Assembly: GCF_002159335.1 (NCBI RefSeq)
Contig: NZ_NFHP01000003.1
Location: 124,001-188,000, forward strand
Direction: 5' to 3'
Source: Collinsella sp. An7
GTDB taxonomy: Bacteria; Actinomycetota; Coriobacteriia; Coriobacteriales; Coriobacteriaceae
Length of the DNA stretch: 64,000 bases
Both the position numbers and the translations under genes were made by a program. Below, one piece after another: positions 14,490 through 23,696 of the stretch; position 1 is the stretch's first letter, and each line of letters starts with the position of its first letter. The notes below the pieces were generated by a model. That model searched no databases. It was given only the letters and a program-made list of their open reading frames with translations, and was not told the origin of the DNA.

Positions 14490-15824
14490 ATGAAACCCAT
14501 CGTCGCCGTCGTCGGCCGACCCAATGTGGGCAAATCGACGCTGGTGAACCGTATCGCGCAGTCGCAGGACGCGATCGTGCACGAGAGTCGCGGCGTTACG
14601 CGCGACCGCAGCTACCACGACGCCGACTGGAACGGCCGCGAGTTCACGCTCATCGACACGGGCGGTATCGAGCCGCTCAAGAGCGACGACGTCTTTGCCG
14701 CGTCGATCCGCGACCAAGCCCTCGCCGGTGCGGAGGAGGCCGACGCCATCCTCTTTGTCGTGGATGGCTCGGTGGGCGTAACCGAGGAGGACGAGACGGT
14801 CGCGCGCCTGCTCAAGCGCGTTAAGAAGCCGACCTTCCTCCTTGTCAACAAGCTCGACAACCCCGAGCGCGAGCAGGAGCGCCTGTGGGAGTTCTACTCG
14901 CTCGGCGTGGGCGACCCCATCCCCATCTCGGCTACCCATGGCCATGGCACGGGTGACCTGCTCGATGAGCTCATTCAGGTGCTCCCCGAAGAGACCGATG
15001 ACGAGGATCCCTTTCCCGAGGCGCTCGGCGTGGCCATCATCGGCCGCCCGAACGCCGGCAAGTCGTCGCTCTTCAACCGGATCATTGGGGCCGAGCGCTC
15101 GATCGTCTCGGATGTCGCGGGTACCACGCGCGACGCCATCGATACCATCGTCGAGCGCAACGGGCGCGCTTACCGCCTGGTGGATACCGCGGGCATTCGC
15201 AAGAAGAGCACGGTCTACGAGAACGTCGAGTACTACTCGATGGTCCGTGGTCTCAGGGCGATCGATCGCGCCGACGTGGCGCTCCTTGTGATCGACTCGT
15301 CCGTCGGTGTGACGGAGCAGGATCAGAAGGTCGCCAACCTCGCCATTGAGCGCGGCTGCGCCCTCGTGGTGCTCCTCAACAAGTGGGACCTCCTGCCCGA
15401 CGACCGGGCACGCGAGCATGTGCTCGAGACCATCGACCGGCGCCTCACCATGGCACCGTGGGCGGAGTACCTGCGCATCTCGGCGCTCACCGGCCGTTCG
15501 GTGGAGAAGATCTGGGCCTATATCGACGGCGCCGACGACCGCCGCGCCCAGAAGATCCCCACTGCGCGCCTCAACCAGTTCCTCACCGAGCTCCGTGAGT
15601 TTGGCCATACCGTTGTGGACGGCAAGCGCCGCCTGCGCATGCACTACGTTACCCAGACGGGCGTAAAGCCGCCGACGTTTACGTTCTTTGTCAACCACCC
15701 AGACCTCGTAAACGACACGTACGCGCGCTATCTCGAGAACCGTCTGCGCGAGAAGTTCGACCTCAAGGGCACGCCCGTGCGCTTGCGCTTCCGCTCTAAG
15801 AGCGCCGATAAGGCGGGTGAGTAG
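14490..15824 (+). CDS. der: Ribosome biogenesis GTPase Der (EngA)
   Basis: Der is an essential double GTPase that helps mature the 50S subunit. The first G domain has GRPNVGKST near residues 8-16 and NKLD. The second has GRPNAGKSS near 184-192 and NKWD. The C-terminal KH-like domain follows and ends with a basic tail. The start is ATG 14490 with AAGGAG 11 bases ahead. A longer open frame into the preceding gene lacks such a site. At 444 residues it has the normal length. plsY starts 1 base after its stop. Confidence 0.97.
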   Translation: MKPIVAVVGRPNVGKSTLVNRIAQSQDAIVHESRGVTRDRSYHDADWNGREFTLIDTGGIEPLKSDDVFAASIRDQALAGAEEADAILFVVDGSVGVTEEDETVARLLKRVKKPTFLLVNKLDNPEREQERLWEFYSLGVGDPIPISATHGHGTGDLLDELIQVLPEETDDEDPFPEALGVAIIGRPNAGKSSLFNRIIGAERSIVSDVAGTTRDAIDTIVERNGRAYRLVDTAGIRKKSTVYENVEYYSMVRGLRAIDRADVALLVIDSSVGVTEQDQKVANLAIERGCALVVLLNKWDLLPDDRAREHVLETIDRRLTMAPWAEYLRISALTGRSVEKIWAYIDGADDRRAQKIPTARLNQFLTELREFGHTVVDGKRRLRMHYVTQTGVKPPTFTFFVNHPDLVNDTYARYLENRLREKFDLKGTPVRLRFRSKSADKAGE

Positions 15825-15825
15825 C

Positions 15826-16491
15826 ATGGCGGACGGGTTCTCTACAGCCGCCTTCTACACCGTGGCCATGATGGTCGTCTCATACCTCATCTGCGGCATC
15901 CCCTTTGGCAAGATCCTCACCCGGGTCATGACCCACAAGGACATTCAGGCCGAGGGCTCGGGCAACATCGGCACCACCAACGCCCTGCGCGTGGCCGGTC
16001 CCAAGGTGGCCGCCCTCACGCTCGCCTTCGACCTCCTTAAGGGCATGGTCTGCGTGATGTTCTTCCGCGATGTGGTGGTTGCGGGCAACTCCTGGGCGCC
16101 CGACGTCTCAACCGATGTGATGGTCGCCCTCGTGGCGCTCGCCGCCCTGTACGGGCATATCTTTACCCCGTATCTCAAGTTCCACGGCGGCAAGGGCATT
16201 GCTACCGGCGTGGGCATCCTCTTTGGCTTTGCCTGGCCGCTCGCCCTCATCCACCTCGCGATCTTTATCGTGCTCGTGGCCATCACGCGCTACGTCTCGG
16301 TGGGGTCGATCGTCACGGCCGCCGTGGTGCCGCTCACCGTGCACATCATGTTCCCTGCGCTCAACCCGATTGCGCTTGCCATCTGGGCGCTTCTCGGCTG
16401 GACGGTCGTCTGGGCGCACCGGGGCAACATCGCCCGCCTGCGCGCGGGTACCGAGTCCAAGCTCTCGTTTGGCAGTAAGAAGGAGGCGTGA
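15826..16491 (+). CDS. plsY: Acyl-phosphate:glycerol-3-phosphate acyltransferase
   Basis: PlsY is a multi-pass membrane enzyme that transfers the acyl group from acyl phosphate to glycerol 3-phosphate, the first committed phospholipid step. The glycine-rich cytoplasmic loops are visible: GSGNIGTTNALR near residues 44-55 and KFHGGKGIATGVG near 118-130. About five helices are predicted in 221 residues. ATG 15826 is chosen over the in-frame GTG 15817 because AAGGCGGG fits its spacing. gpsA follows, supplying the substrate glycerol 3-phosphate, and the two genes abut through an intervening ribosome-binding site inside the end of plsY. Confidence 0.95.
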   Translation: MADGFSTAAFYTVAMMVVSYLICGIPFGKILTRVMTHKDIQAEGSGNIGTTNALRVAGPKVAALTLAFDLLKGMVCVMFFRDVVVAGNSWAPDVSTDVMVALVALAALYGHIFTPYLKFHGGKGIATGVGILFGFAWPLALIHLAIFIVLVAITRYVSVGSIVTAAVVPLTVHIMFPALNPIALAIWALLGWTVVWAHRGNIARLRAGTESKLSFGSKKEA

Positions 16492-16496
16492 GCTCC

Positions 16497-17516
16497 ATGC
16501 GCATCACCGTTATCGGGGCCGGCTCGTGGGGCACGGCCATCGCGGGCGTTGCCGCGGCGCGCGCAGAGCAGGTGACGCTCTGGTCGTTTGACGCCGAGTC
16601 CGTCGAGGGCATCAACGCCCGGCACGTCAACCCGCTTTATCTTGCCGACTACACCTTGCCCGACAACGTACGGGCCACGGGTTCCTACGAAGAGGCGCTC
16701 GAGGGTGCCGACGGCATCATCGTGGTCGTTCCCTCGCCGTTTCTGCGCGCGACGATCCACCAGGCTGCTCCCTACATTAAGCCGGAAACCCCAGTGCTCA
16801 CGCTTACCAAGGGTATCGAGGAGCACACCGGGGCGCTCATGAGCGAGGTCGTGGCGAGTGAGATCGGTAATCCCGAGCGCGTGGCCGCCCTCTCGGGCCC
16901 CAACCACGCCGAGGAGATCTGCCGCGGGAGCCTCTCCGCCGCGGTCGTCGCCGCGCCGGTGCCCGAGGTGGCCGAGTTCTTCAAGAACCTCCTTATCTCC
17001 CCGAACTTCCGCATCTACCTCTCCGACGACATGGTGGGGATCGAGACCTGCGCCGCGGTAAAGAACGTCATGGCCATCGTCTGCGGCATCGCGGCGGGTG
17101 TGGGCTACGGCGACAACACGCTCGCCCTCATCATGACGCGTGGCCTGGCCGAGATCAGCCGTCTTGTTTCTGCCCGCGGAGGCAACCCGCTCACCTGCAT
17201 GGGCCTTGCCGGCATGGGCGACCTTGTGGTTACCTGTACCTCGCCTCATTCGCGCAACCGCTCCTTTGGCGTGGCGTTTGCCCAGGGTGAGAGTCTCGAG
17301 GACTATCAGGCGCGCACCCACATGATCGTCGAGGGCGCTGCGGCAGCCAAGAGTACCGCCGAGCTCGCGAGAACGCTCGGGGTCGACGCACCGCTCACCT
17401 TTGTGCTCGAGCGCGCGCTCTATCACGGCCTTGGTATCGAGGAGGCCCTCGGCATCTTGCAGGACCGCTTCCCCACGGAGGAGTTCTACGGCCTCACCCC
17501 AACAGGAAGGGATTAA
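16497..17516 (+). CDS. gpsA: Glycerol-3-phosphate dehydrogenase [NAD(P)+]
   Basis: GpsA reduces dihydroxyacetone phosphate to sn-glycerol 3-phosphate for phospholipid synthesis. The Rossmann fold begins at once with ITVIGAGSWGTA. The catalytic Lys is in the block AAVKNVMAI near residue 188, and GLAGMGDLVVTC follows, as in the family. ATG 16497 is preferred to the overlapping GTG 16488, since AGGAGG ends 10 bases before the ATG. The 339-residue length is normal. It sits directly after plsY, which uses its product. Confidence 0.97.
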   Translation: MRITVIGAGSWGTAIAGVAAARAEQVTLWSFDAESVEGINARHVNPLYLADYTLPDNVRATGSYEEALEGADGIIVVVPSPFLRATIHQAAPYIKPETPVLTLTKGIEEHTGALMSEVVASEIGNPERVAALSGPNHAEEICRGSLSAAVVAAPVPEVAEFFKNLLISPNFRIYLSDDMVGIETCAAVKNVMAIVCGIAAGVGYGDNTLALIMTRGLAEISRLVSARGGNPLTCMGLAGMGDLVVTCTSPHSRNRSFGVAFAQGESLEDYQARTHMIVEGAAAAKSTAELARTLGVDAPLTFVLERALYHGLGIEEALGILQDRFPTEEFYGLTPTGRD

Positions 17517-17519
17517 CAC

Positions 17520-18209
17520 ATGACCGACCGTATCATGATCGCCCCGTCGATTCTCTCGGTGAACCTCGGCCACCTCGCCCATAGCCTCGATGACATCAAG
17601 GGTGCCGACTACGTGCACATCGATGTCATGGACGGGCACTTTACCCCCAACCTGACCTTTGGGCCCGAGATGGTCCGCGCCTGCAAGGGCATGACGGACC
17701 TGCCGCTCGACGTGCACCTTATGATCACGAACCCCGACGAGACGGTGCCGTGGTACATCGAGGCCGGAGCCGACCTCATCACCGTGCACTACGAGACGGT
17801 CTCGCACCTCAACCGCGTCGTCAACTACATCAAGGCGTGCGGCGTCAAGGCGGGCGTGGTGCTCAACCCCTCGACCCCGGTCTGCATGCTCGAGAACATC
17901 ATCGACGACGTCGACGTGGTCATGCTCATGAGCGTGAACCCCGGCTTTAGCGGTCAGAGCTTTATCGAGGGCACGCTGCCCAAGCTCCGTGCGCTCCGAG
18001 AGCTCTGCGGTGCGCACGGCGTGTCGCCGCTCATCGAGGTCGACGGCGGCATCTCGCCGGCAACGATCGAGCGCGTCGTGGATGCCGGCGCTAACCTTCT
18101 GGTAGCGGGTTCGGCTGTCTTTGGGGCCGACGACCCCGCGGCCATGGTGGAGAAGCTGCGCACGATGGGCGAGCGTGCCGCCGCCTCGCGGGGCTCACTC
18201 AGGGCGTGA
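17520..18209 (+). CDS. rpe: Ribulose-phosphate 3-epimerase
   Basis: It interconverts ribulose 5-phosphate and xylulose 5-phosphate in the pentose phosphate pathway. The TIM-barrel family signatures are all seen: IAPSILSVNLGHL at the start, HIDVMDGHFTPNLTFG with metal-binding His and Asp, DVHLMI, and VMSVNPGF-like VMLMSVNPGFSGQ. EVDGGIS and a phosphate-binding AGSAVFG lie near the end. The gene is 229 residues, with AGGAAGGG before ATG 17520 and only 3 bases between it and gpsA. Confidence 0.97.
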   Translation: MTDRIMIAPSILSVNLGHLAHSLDDIKGADYVHIDVMDGHFTPNLTFGPEMVRACKGMTDLPLDVHLMITNPDETVPWYIEAGADLITVHYETVSHLNRVVNYIKACGVKAGVVLNPSTPVCMLENIIDDVDVVMLMSVNPGFSGQSFIEGTLPKLRALRELCGAHGVSPLIEVDGGISPATIERVVDAGANLLVAGSAVFGADDPAAMVEKLRTMGERAAASRGSLRA

Positions 18210-18216
18210 GACGCTG

Positions 18217-19395
18217 ATGCAGCAAGAATCGCATAGCGTCGTCAACCTCGATTATGCCGCCTCGGCACCGTTGCGTGCCGAGGCGCGCTCGGCTGAGGCC
18301 GCCTATGACACCGCGCCCTGGGCAGGGGCCAATCCCAATGCCCTTCATTCGCTTGGGCGCGCGGCGGCGAGCGCACTCGAGCGGACTCGCGTCTCGATTG
18401 CGCGCTCACTCGGTCCCGGCGCGCGCCCGCATGAGGTGATCTTTACGGGCGGCGGTACCGAGGCGGATCAGCTGGCACTCCTCGGAATCGCCGAAGGGGT
18501 CCGCGAGCGCGAGCATATCCGCACGCGCGTGGTTGTCTCGGCCATCGAGCACGATGCGATCCTCGACAATCTGCCTCTGTTGCGTGCCGCCGGCTTTAAC
18601 GTAGACATTGTGGCGCCTTGCCGCGCGGGCTATGTGGAGCCGCATGCCCTCGCAGCGCTCATGGGGCCCGACGTGGCACTCGTCTCGATCATGCTCGCCA
18701 ACAACGAGACCGGTGCCGTGCAGCCCGTGGCAGACCTTGCGCACGTGGCGCACGATGCCGGTGCGCGCTTTCACACCGATGCGATCCAAGGGTACCTGCA
18801 TATCCCCATAGACGTGCGCGCGCTCGGCGTGGACGCGCTCTCGATGGCGGCGCACAAGGTGGGAGGTCCCGTTTCTACGGGGGCGCTTTGGCTCAAAAGC
18901 CGCACCCCGCTAAGGCCACAGGTCTTTGGCGGTGGGCAGGAGGCTGGGCGCCGCGCCGGCACGCAGGACGTGCGACAGGCGATGGCCTTTGCCGCGGTGG
19001 CAGACGCCCTTGCGCCCCGCATCAGCGAGGATCGTGCACGGGTTCAGGCGCTTGCCGACGGACTATACGCCCGGCTCTGCACCTCGCCGCGTATCCAGGC
19101 TAGCCTCGATGCTTGGGGTGAGGTGGAGCGCCTACCGGGAATCGTCTCGATCTTGGTTACAGGAGCAGAGTCTGAGGACCTCATTCTCAAGCTTGATGCC
19201 GCGGGCTTTGCCGTCGCCGCGGGCTCTGCCTGCTCGAGCGGCAGTACCGATGCGAGCCATGTGCTCACGGCGATGGGCATCCCGGCAGGCGACGCCGCCG
19301 GGGCGCTCCGCATCTCGTTTGACGAGCGGGTGGATCCGGCTGACCTTGACCGTTTTGCCGATGCCCTGCTGGGGCTTGTGGAGGGATTGCGATGA
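18217..19395 (+). CDS. Cysteine desulfurase, NifS/IscS family
   Basis: This PLP enzyme takes sulfur from cysteine for Fe-S clusters or tRNA thiolation. The PLP lysine is K214 in SMAAHKVGGP, the nearby HTDAIQ supplies the cofactor His/Asp contacts, and the sulfur-carrying cysteine is C339 in GSACSSGS. The 392-residue length fits. No scaffold gene (iscU/sufU) or thiI lies beside it, so its exact role is open. Candidate users of its sulfur within this window include MiaB, RimO, MtaB, IspG and IspH. The start ATG 18217 has only a weak upstream site. The end overlaps the next gene by 4 bases. Confidence 0.92.
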   Translation: MQQESHSVVNLDYAASAPLRAEARSAEAAYDTAPWAGANPNALHSLGRAAASALERTRVSIARSLGPGARPHEVIFTGGGTEADQLALLGIAEGVREREHIRTRVVVSAIEHDAILDNLPLLRAAGFNVDIVAPCRAGYVEPHALAALMGPDVALVSIMLANNETGAVQPVADLAHVAHDAGARFHTDAIQGYLHIPIDVRALGVDALSMAAHKVGGPVSTGALWLKSRTPLRPQVFGGGQEAGRRAGTQDVRQAMAFAAVADALAPRISEDRARVQALADGLYARLCTSPRIQASLDAWGEVERLPGIVSILVTGAESEDLILKLDAAGFAVAAGSACSSGSTDASHVLTAMGIPAGDAAGALRISFDERVDPADLDRFADALLGLVEGLR

Positions 19396-20243
19396 CCGCA
19401 CAGATAGACGATGGGGGAGGACCCCTGACCATAGCCGATCTGGAAGCGGCGCTCTTTGCCGCCTTTCCCAGCGAGCATGCCGAGGGCTGGGACCATGTGG
19501 GACGCTCCGTGGGCGACCCGGATGCGCCGGTTGAACGGGTGATGTGTGCGCTCGATGCCACCGAGGCCAATGTCGTCCGTGCGGCCGAGGCCGGCGCGAA
19601 TGTGCTCGTAGCGCATCATCCTGTCTTCTTGGGGGCACCCGCTGCCTTTGGGCCGCGACCGAGCGCTGAGAATCCTCAGAGCGCAGCTGCCCTCTATGGG
19701 GCGGTGCGGCGCGGTATAGCCATCATCTCCATGCACACGAACCTCGACCGTTCGCTCGAGGCGCGCCAAGCGCTCTGTGAACGATTGGGCCTGCATGCCC
19801 TGAGCTCACTCGAGTATCCGGATGCGCCCGAGCGCTGTGGGCTCGGGGCCCTGGCGGACGCCGAACCGATCGCCCTTGAGGCGCTGTCTCGCCGTGCGGC
19901 GCATGCCTTTTCTACCGTGCCGCGCATCTGGGGCGCGCCAGATGCCATGGTCTCGCGCATCGCCGTACTCGGTGGGTCGCTCGGCGACCTTGGTGAGCTT
20001 GCCATGAAGGCCGGCGCGCAGGCGATCGTGTGCGGGGAGGCCGGCTACCATGTATGTCAGGATCTTGCCGCGCGTGGCTGCGCGGTCGTGCTTTTGGGGC
20101 ACGATGCCTCAGAGTTGCCTTTTGCCGAGGTGCTTGCGCGCACGGTGTGCGCATCAGGTGTACCGACAGATGCTGTAACCGTTATGGGGGAGCGCCGCCA
20201 GTGGTGGTCCCTGGATGAAGGAGCGTTACATGACAACCGCTGA
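19392..20243 (+). CDS. Nif3-like dinuclear metal centre protein
   Basis: This protein belongs to the conserved NIF3/YqfO family (sometimes labelled GTP cyclohydrolase 1 type 2 homologue), a hexameric fold with two metal ions and no agreed function. Metal ligands are visible in VLVAHHPVF and in the later GHDASELPFAE. At 283 residues it is the short form without the PII-like insertion seen in some Gram-positive members. It overlaps the cysteine desulfurase gene by 4 bases. The zinc-ribbon gene begins inside its last codons, a pairing that is common in Actinomycetota. Confidence 0.9.
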   Translation: MTAQIDDGGGPLTIADLEAALFAAFPSEHAEGWDHVGRSVGDPDAPVERVMCALDATEANVVRAAEAGANVLVAHHPVFLGAPAAFGPRPSAENPQSAAALYGAVRRGIAIISMHTNLDRSLEARQALCERLGLHALSSLEYPDAPERCGLGALADAEPIALEALSRRAAHAFSTVPRIWGAPDAMVSRIAVLGGSLGDLGELAMKAGAQAIVCGEAGYHVCQDLAARGCAVVLLGHDASELPFAEVLARTVCASGVPTDAVTVMGERRQWWSLDEGALHDNR

Positions 20244-20949
20244 AACCCTGCTTGAGCTCCAGAGGCTCGACCTTGCCCTCGAGCGCGACGAGGCCTCCCT
20301 CAGGGAGCTCCCTGAGCTTAAGGAGCTCGCTCGCAAGCGAGCCGCCTACCAGAAGCTCAAGGCCGAGGCTGCGCACCTCATGGGTACGCGGAAGGACCTC
20401 GAGACCGAGGTGGCCGACCTCACGCACGAGCAGGCCGAGACCGAGCACGAGGTCACGCTCACGCAGGAGGATGCGCAGCGTCTCAAGGATTACCGAGAGG
20501 TTCAGGCGCTCGAGATCGAGCTCTCCGATCTTGCCAAGAAGCTCGACAAGATCGCTTTCAACCTTAAGGAGAAGGAGTCGGCCCTCGCCGACGCCCTTGA
20601 GCGCGAGGAGAAGGTCAACGCCTACCTTGCAAAGTTCGAGCAGGCGCTTCTGAATGATGCCCAGGCTACACGTGCGGCTGTGACGGCGGTGCAGGAGCGC
20701 ATCGATGCCACCCGCCGCGACCGCAACCGCACGGCGGCATCGCTCGACGCGACTATGCTCGACTCCTACGAGGCGTCGCGTAAGTCCCATAAGGGGATCG
20801 GTGTCGAGGAGCTCCGCAAGAACGTGCCGAGCGTCTGCCGCATGGCCCTCACGGAGGCCTCCATGGAAGATGTAACCCGTGCCGGCTCCATAGCGACCTG
20901 CCCCTACTGCGGCCGCATCCTCATTCAGCGGGAGGTGACCGAGGCGTGA
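20230..20949 (+). CDS. Coiled-coil protein with C-terminal zinc-ribbon remnant
   Basis: This 239-residue protein belongs to the family paired with nif3 in many bacteria. It is mostly one long antiparallel coiled coil (about residues 5-180, rich in Glu, Lys and Leu), ending in a small zinc-ribbon module. In typical members the ribbon has two CXXC pairs. Here the second pair is intact (CPYCGR) but the first reads PSVC, so one cysteine is missing. ATG 20230 is preceded by AAGGAG and overlaps nif3 by 14 bases. The biochemical role of the family is unknown. RNA or nucleic-acid binding has been proposed from the ribbon only. Confidence 0.85.
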   Translation: MTTAETLLELQRLDLALERDEASLRELPELKELARKRAAYQKLKAEAAHLMGTRKDLETEVADLTHEQAETEHEVTLTQEDAQRLKDYREVQALEIELSDLAKKLDKIAFNLKEKESALADALEREEKVNAYLAKFEQALLNDAQATRAAVTAVQERIDATRRDRNRTAASLDATMLDSYEASRKSHKGIGVEELRKNVPSVCRMALTEASMEDVTRAGSIATCPYCGRILIQREVTEA

Positions 20950-22145
20950 GTGAGCGCACGGCATCTGACGAACGCCCTACCGTCCTTCTGTGTGTGACGG
21001 GTTGCATCGCTGCCTATAAGTCCTGTGAGATCGTGCGCCTCCTTCAAAAGCGTGACGTGCGCGTCAAGGTACTCATGAGCGAGCACGCCACGAAGTTTGT
21101 GGGCCCCACGACCTTCCGTGCCCTCACGCATGAGAAGGTTGCCGTGGGACTCTTTGACGACCCCGAGGACCCCATCCATCACATCTCGCTTGCGCAGGAG
21201 GCCGACCTTGTGCTCGTGGCACCTGCCACGGCCAACGTTATCGCCAAGATGGCGACGGGCATCGCCGATGACCTGCTTTCCACAACGCTTCTGGCCACAC
21301 CGGCGCCCATCCTCGTGGCGCCGGCGATGAACGCCGGCATGTGGCGAGCGGCGGCAACGCGCGAGAACATGGAGACGCTCCATCGCCGTGGTGTTGCGGT
21401 GGTGGGACCGGGCTCGGGGTACCTTGCCTGCGGTGACGTAGACGAGGGTCGCCTTGCCGACCCGGACGAGATCGTGGCCCGCACGCTCGAGATGCTCGGG
21501 CGTACGAGCGCCCTTGCCGGCGAGCGGGTGCTGATCACCGCCGGCCCCACGTACGAGCCGATCGACCCGGTGCGCTTTATCGGCAACCGATCCTCCGGCA
21601 AGATGGGTATCGCGCTCGCCGCTGCAGCCCATGCAGAGGGCGCCGAGGTCACGCTCGTCCTGGGACCGACTGCGGAGCCTGCCCCCTCTGGGGTTACGGT
21701 GGTGCGCGTTGAGACCGCTGCCGAGATGCGCGATGCGGCTGTTTCCGCCTTTGCGGACGCCACCATTGCCATTTGCGCCGCCGCCGTGGCAGACTACCGG
21801 CCCCTCATGGTATCGGACCATAAGCTCAAGAAGAGCGAACAGCCGCTCAATGTCATCGAGCTCACCGAGACCGAGGACATCTTAGCCACGCTTTCTGCCG
21901 AGAAGGGCGCGCGACGCGTCATCGGGTTTGCGGCGGAGACCGACCGGCTGCTTGAGCATGCGTGCGCTAAGCTCGCCGCCAAGGGGTGCGACGCAATCGT
22001 GGCCAATGACGTCTCTCGTGCCGATTCGACCTTTGGTTCTGATACCAACAAGGTATGGTGGGTCACGGCTGGGGGGACCGAGGAGCTTCCGTTGCTCAGC
22101 AAGCGCGAGCTCGCGTATGAGATCCTCCATCGAGCCGTACGATAG
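20946..22145 (+). CDS. coaBC: Bifunctional CoaBC (phosphopantothenoylcysteine synthetase/decarboxylase)
   Basis: It joins cysteine to 4'-phosphopantothenate and then decarboxylates the product on the way to coenzyme A. The N-terminal flavin domain (CoaC) shows CVTGCIAAYK, the active-site His in HHISLAQEADL, PAMNAGMW and GYLACG, whose Cys is catalytic. The C-terminal CoaB part shows TAGPTYEPIDPVRFIGNRSSGKMG and the substrate Lys motif KLKKSEQP. The length of 399 residues is normal. The start is GTG 20946, overlapping the previous stop (GTGA). This is the last gene of the long plus-strand run that began at scpA. Confidence 0.96.
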   Translation: MSERTASDERPTVLLCVTGCIAAYKSCEIVRLLQKRDVRVKVLMSEHATKFVGPTTFRALTHEKVAVGLFDDPEDPIHHISLAQEADLVLVAPATANVIAKMATGIADDLLSTTLLATPAPILVAPAMNAGMWRAAATRENMETLHRRGVAVVGPGSGYLACGDVDEGRLADPDEIVARTLEMLGRTSALAGERVLITAGPTYEPIDPVRFIGNRSSGKMGIALAAAAHAEGAEVTLVLGPTAEPAPSGVTVVRVETAAEMRDAAVSAFADATIAICAAAVADYRPLMVSDHKLKKSEQPLNVIELTETEDILATLSAEKGARRVIGFAAETDRLLEHACAKLAAKGCDAIVANDVSRADSTFGSDTNKVWWVTAGGTEELPLLSKRELAYEILHRAVR

Positions 22146-22198
22146 CGTTCATTCTTAGAAAGCTTCTCCGCGACTTTGCAGAAATCCAAAATACCCCC

Positions 22199-22227
22199 TT
22201 GCGTCGCGGGACGGACTTGAGTAAAGT
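22199..22227 (+). promoter_or_regulatory. Promoter of tRNA-Pro
   Basis: TTGCGT at 22199 and TAAAGT at 22222 are 17 bases apart. The -10 ends 31 bases before the tRNA, leaving a short leader with a GCTGC/GCAGC hairpin. Confidence 0.65.
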
Positions 22228-22258
22228 ATCACTTGCTGCACGCAGGCAGCACTTGCTT

Positions 22259-22335
<77 letters not shown>

Positions 22336-22344
22336 GAAGCTTCA

Positions 22345-22370
22345 GGGCATCGGGTAACCGATGCCCTTTT
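22345..22370 (+). terminator. Intrinsic terminator after tRNA-Pro
   Basis: GGGCATCGG pairs with CCGATGCCC over the loop GTAA and is followed by TTTT. Confidence 0.9.
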
Positions 22371-22458
22371 CGTATCCGGCGTGTATCGGGTGCGCATGAG
22401 ACATTGCTCATGGGGTATCATGCCATCTAGTGTACGCAACGTGTGGTAGGGGATATCT

Positions 22459-23166
22459 GTGGGTCTGCGGAAGAAGGTCAAGAAAGAGCTCATCGGCACT
22501 TCCGAGTACCCCTCCAACCAGATATTCACCATCTCTAACTTCATCACGGTACTGCGCCTGGTGCTCACCGTTGTCTTTTTCTATCTCTTTGTCACCGACT
22601 TCAATCGCTATATCGCCCTCGCCATCTATGCCGTTGCCGCTTCCACCGATTGGCTTGATGGCCAGATTGCGCGTCGCACCAAGACGGTAAGCTGGCTTGG
22701 CAAGCTCCTCGACCCGGTGGTCGACCGCGCTCTGCTCTTTACCGGTGTTCTCGGCCTTGTGTGGCGCGGTGAGCTCCCCACTTGGATTTGCGTCGTGATC
22801 ATCGCACGCGATATCTATCTCGCCTGCGGCAACGCCTTCGTGCGCCGGTACCACAAGCGCCCCATCGACGTCGTCTACACGGGCAAGGCCGCTACGGCGC
22901 TTCTCATGACGGGGTTCTCATTTATGCTCCTGGGCCTGCCGGTTGTTTCGGGCCCCGCGCTCTTCCCGCAGTGGGGGGCTTGGCTCCCTGGACTCGACGG
23001 GTCGGCTCAGCCGCTTGGTATTTACCTCGTCTACCTTGGCGTTATCTTCTCGCTCCTCACCGCAGTGATCTATACGGTCAAGGGCTACCGTGCTGCCCGA
23101 TCGGCGCAGCTTCACCCTGAGGATGAGGAGGACGACTTCCTCAACCCCGACATCGTGGAGTCGTAA
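22459..23166 (+). CDS. CDP-alcohol phosphatidyltransferase (first of two)
   Basis: This 235-residue membrane enzyme moves a phosphatidyl group from CDP-diacylglycerol to an alcohol. The family motif DX2DGX2ARX8GX3DX3D is complete, starting at the Asp in STDWLDGQIAR near residue 63. Several helices follow, and the C-terminus is acidic (PEDEEDDF). A second, more standard PgsA is encoded at 43922-44542, so this one may use a different alcohol (for example a cardiolipin synthase-type or inositol-type reaction). The substrate cannot be read from the sequence. The start GTG 22459 follows a TAGGGGA site. Confidence 0.88.
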   Translation: MGLRKKVKKELIGTSEYPSNQIFTISNFITVLRLVLTVVFFYLFVTDFNRYIALAIYAVAASTDWLDGQIARRTKTVSWLGKLLDPVVDRALLFTGVLGLVWRGELPTWICVVIIARDIYLACGNAFVRRYHKRPIDVVYTGKAATALLMTGFSFMLLGLPVVSGPALFPQWGAWLPGLDGSAQPLGIYLVYLGVIFSLLTAVIYTVKGYRAARSAQLHPEDEEDDFLNPDIVES

Positions 23167-23261
23167 GGCTCGTTTTGCGTGCGAGTCTGTGTAGCGGGCG
23201 TGCTGGGGTAGAATGAGTGGGTCGATTGACCGCGCTTCATGCGCAACGATAGGAGATGTTC

Positions 23262-23696
23262 ATGGCTGCTTCTTCGGACTTCCTGCAAGATGGCGTTCCG
23301 TCCACCGAGCAGACCCGTGTCTTTCGTATGCCCGCCGATGACGCCACCGCGCCCGACCTCATGAAGAGCGTCTCGCTTTCGCGTCCGGTGCTCACCATCA
23401 TCAAGGGGCCGCAGACGGGCAACACCTTTGAGCTCGACGATGTGGAGACCACCGTTGGACGCGATCCGGCTAACGCGATCTTCCTCAACGACATGACCGT
23501 CTCGCGCGCCCACGCCAAGATTCTCCGTCGTCCCACGGGAACGGTCATCGAGGACCTTGGCTCGCTCAACGGCACGTGGGTCGACGGTGCCATCGTTAAC
23601 TCGGCACCGCTCCACGATGGCTCGTCGGTGCAGATCGGTACCTTTACGCTGATCTATCACGAGAGCAAACCGGAGCGTATCGAAACGGGTGAGTAG
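23262..23696 (+). CDS. FHA-domain protein (GarA-like)
   Basis: The 144-residue protein carries one forkhead-associated domain, which binds phosphothreonine peptides. Key residues are visible: GRDPANAIFLND, then VSRAHAKI, then GSLNGTWVDG. An N-terminal tail of about 50 residues contains STEQTRVF, which could hold the kinase target threonine as in GarA/OdhI, where a phosphorylated N-terminal Thr folds back onto the FHA domain. That parallel is inference. ATG 23262 is preferred over ATG 23256 for spacing from AGGAG. The MerR-like regulator overlaps its end, as in Actinomycetota. No Ser/Thr kinase gene lies in the window. Confidence 0.9.
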   Translation: MAASSDFLQDGVPSTEQTRVFRMPADDATAPDLMKSVSLSRPVLTIIKGPQTGNTFELDDVETTVGRDPANAIFLNDMTVSRAHAKILRRPTGTVIEDLGSLNGTWVDGAIVNSAPLHDGSSVQIGTFTLIYHESKPERIETGE

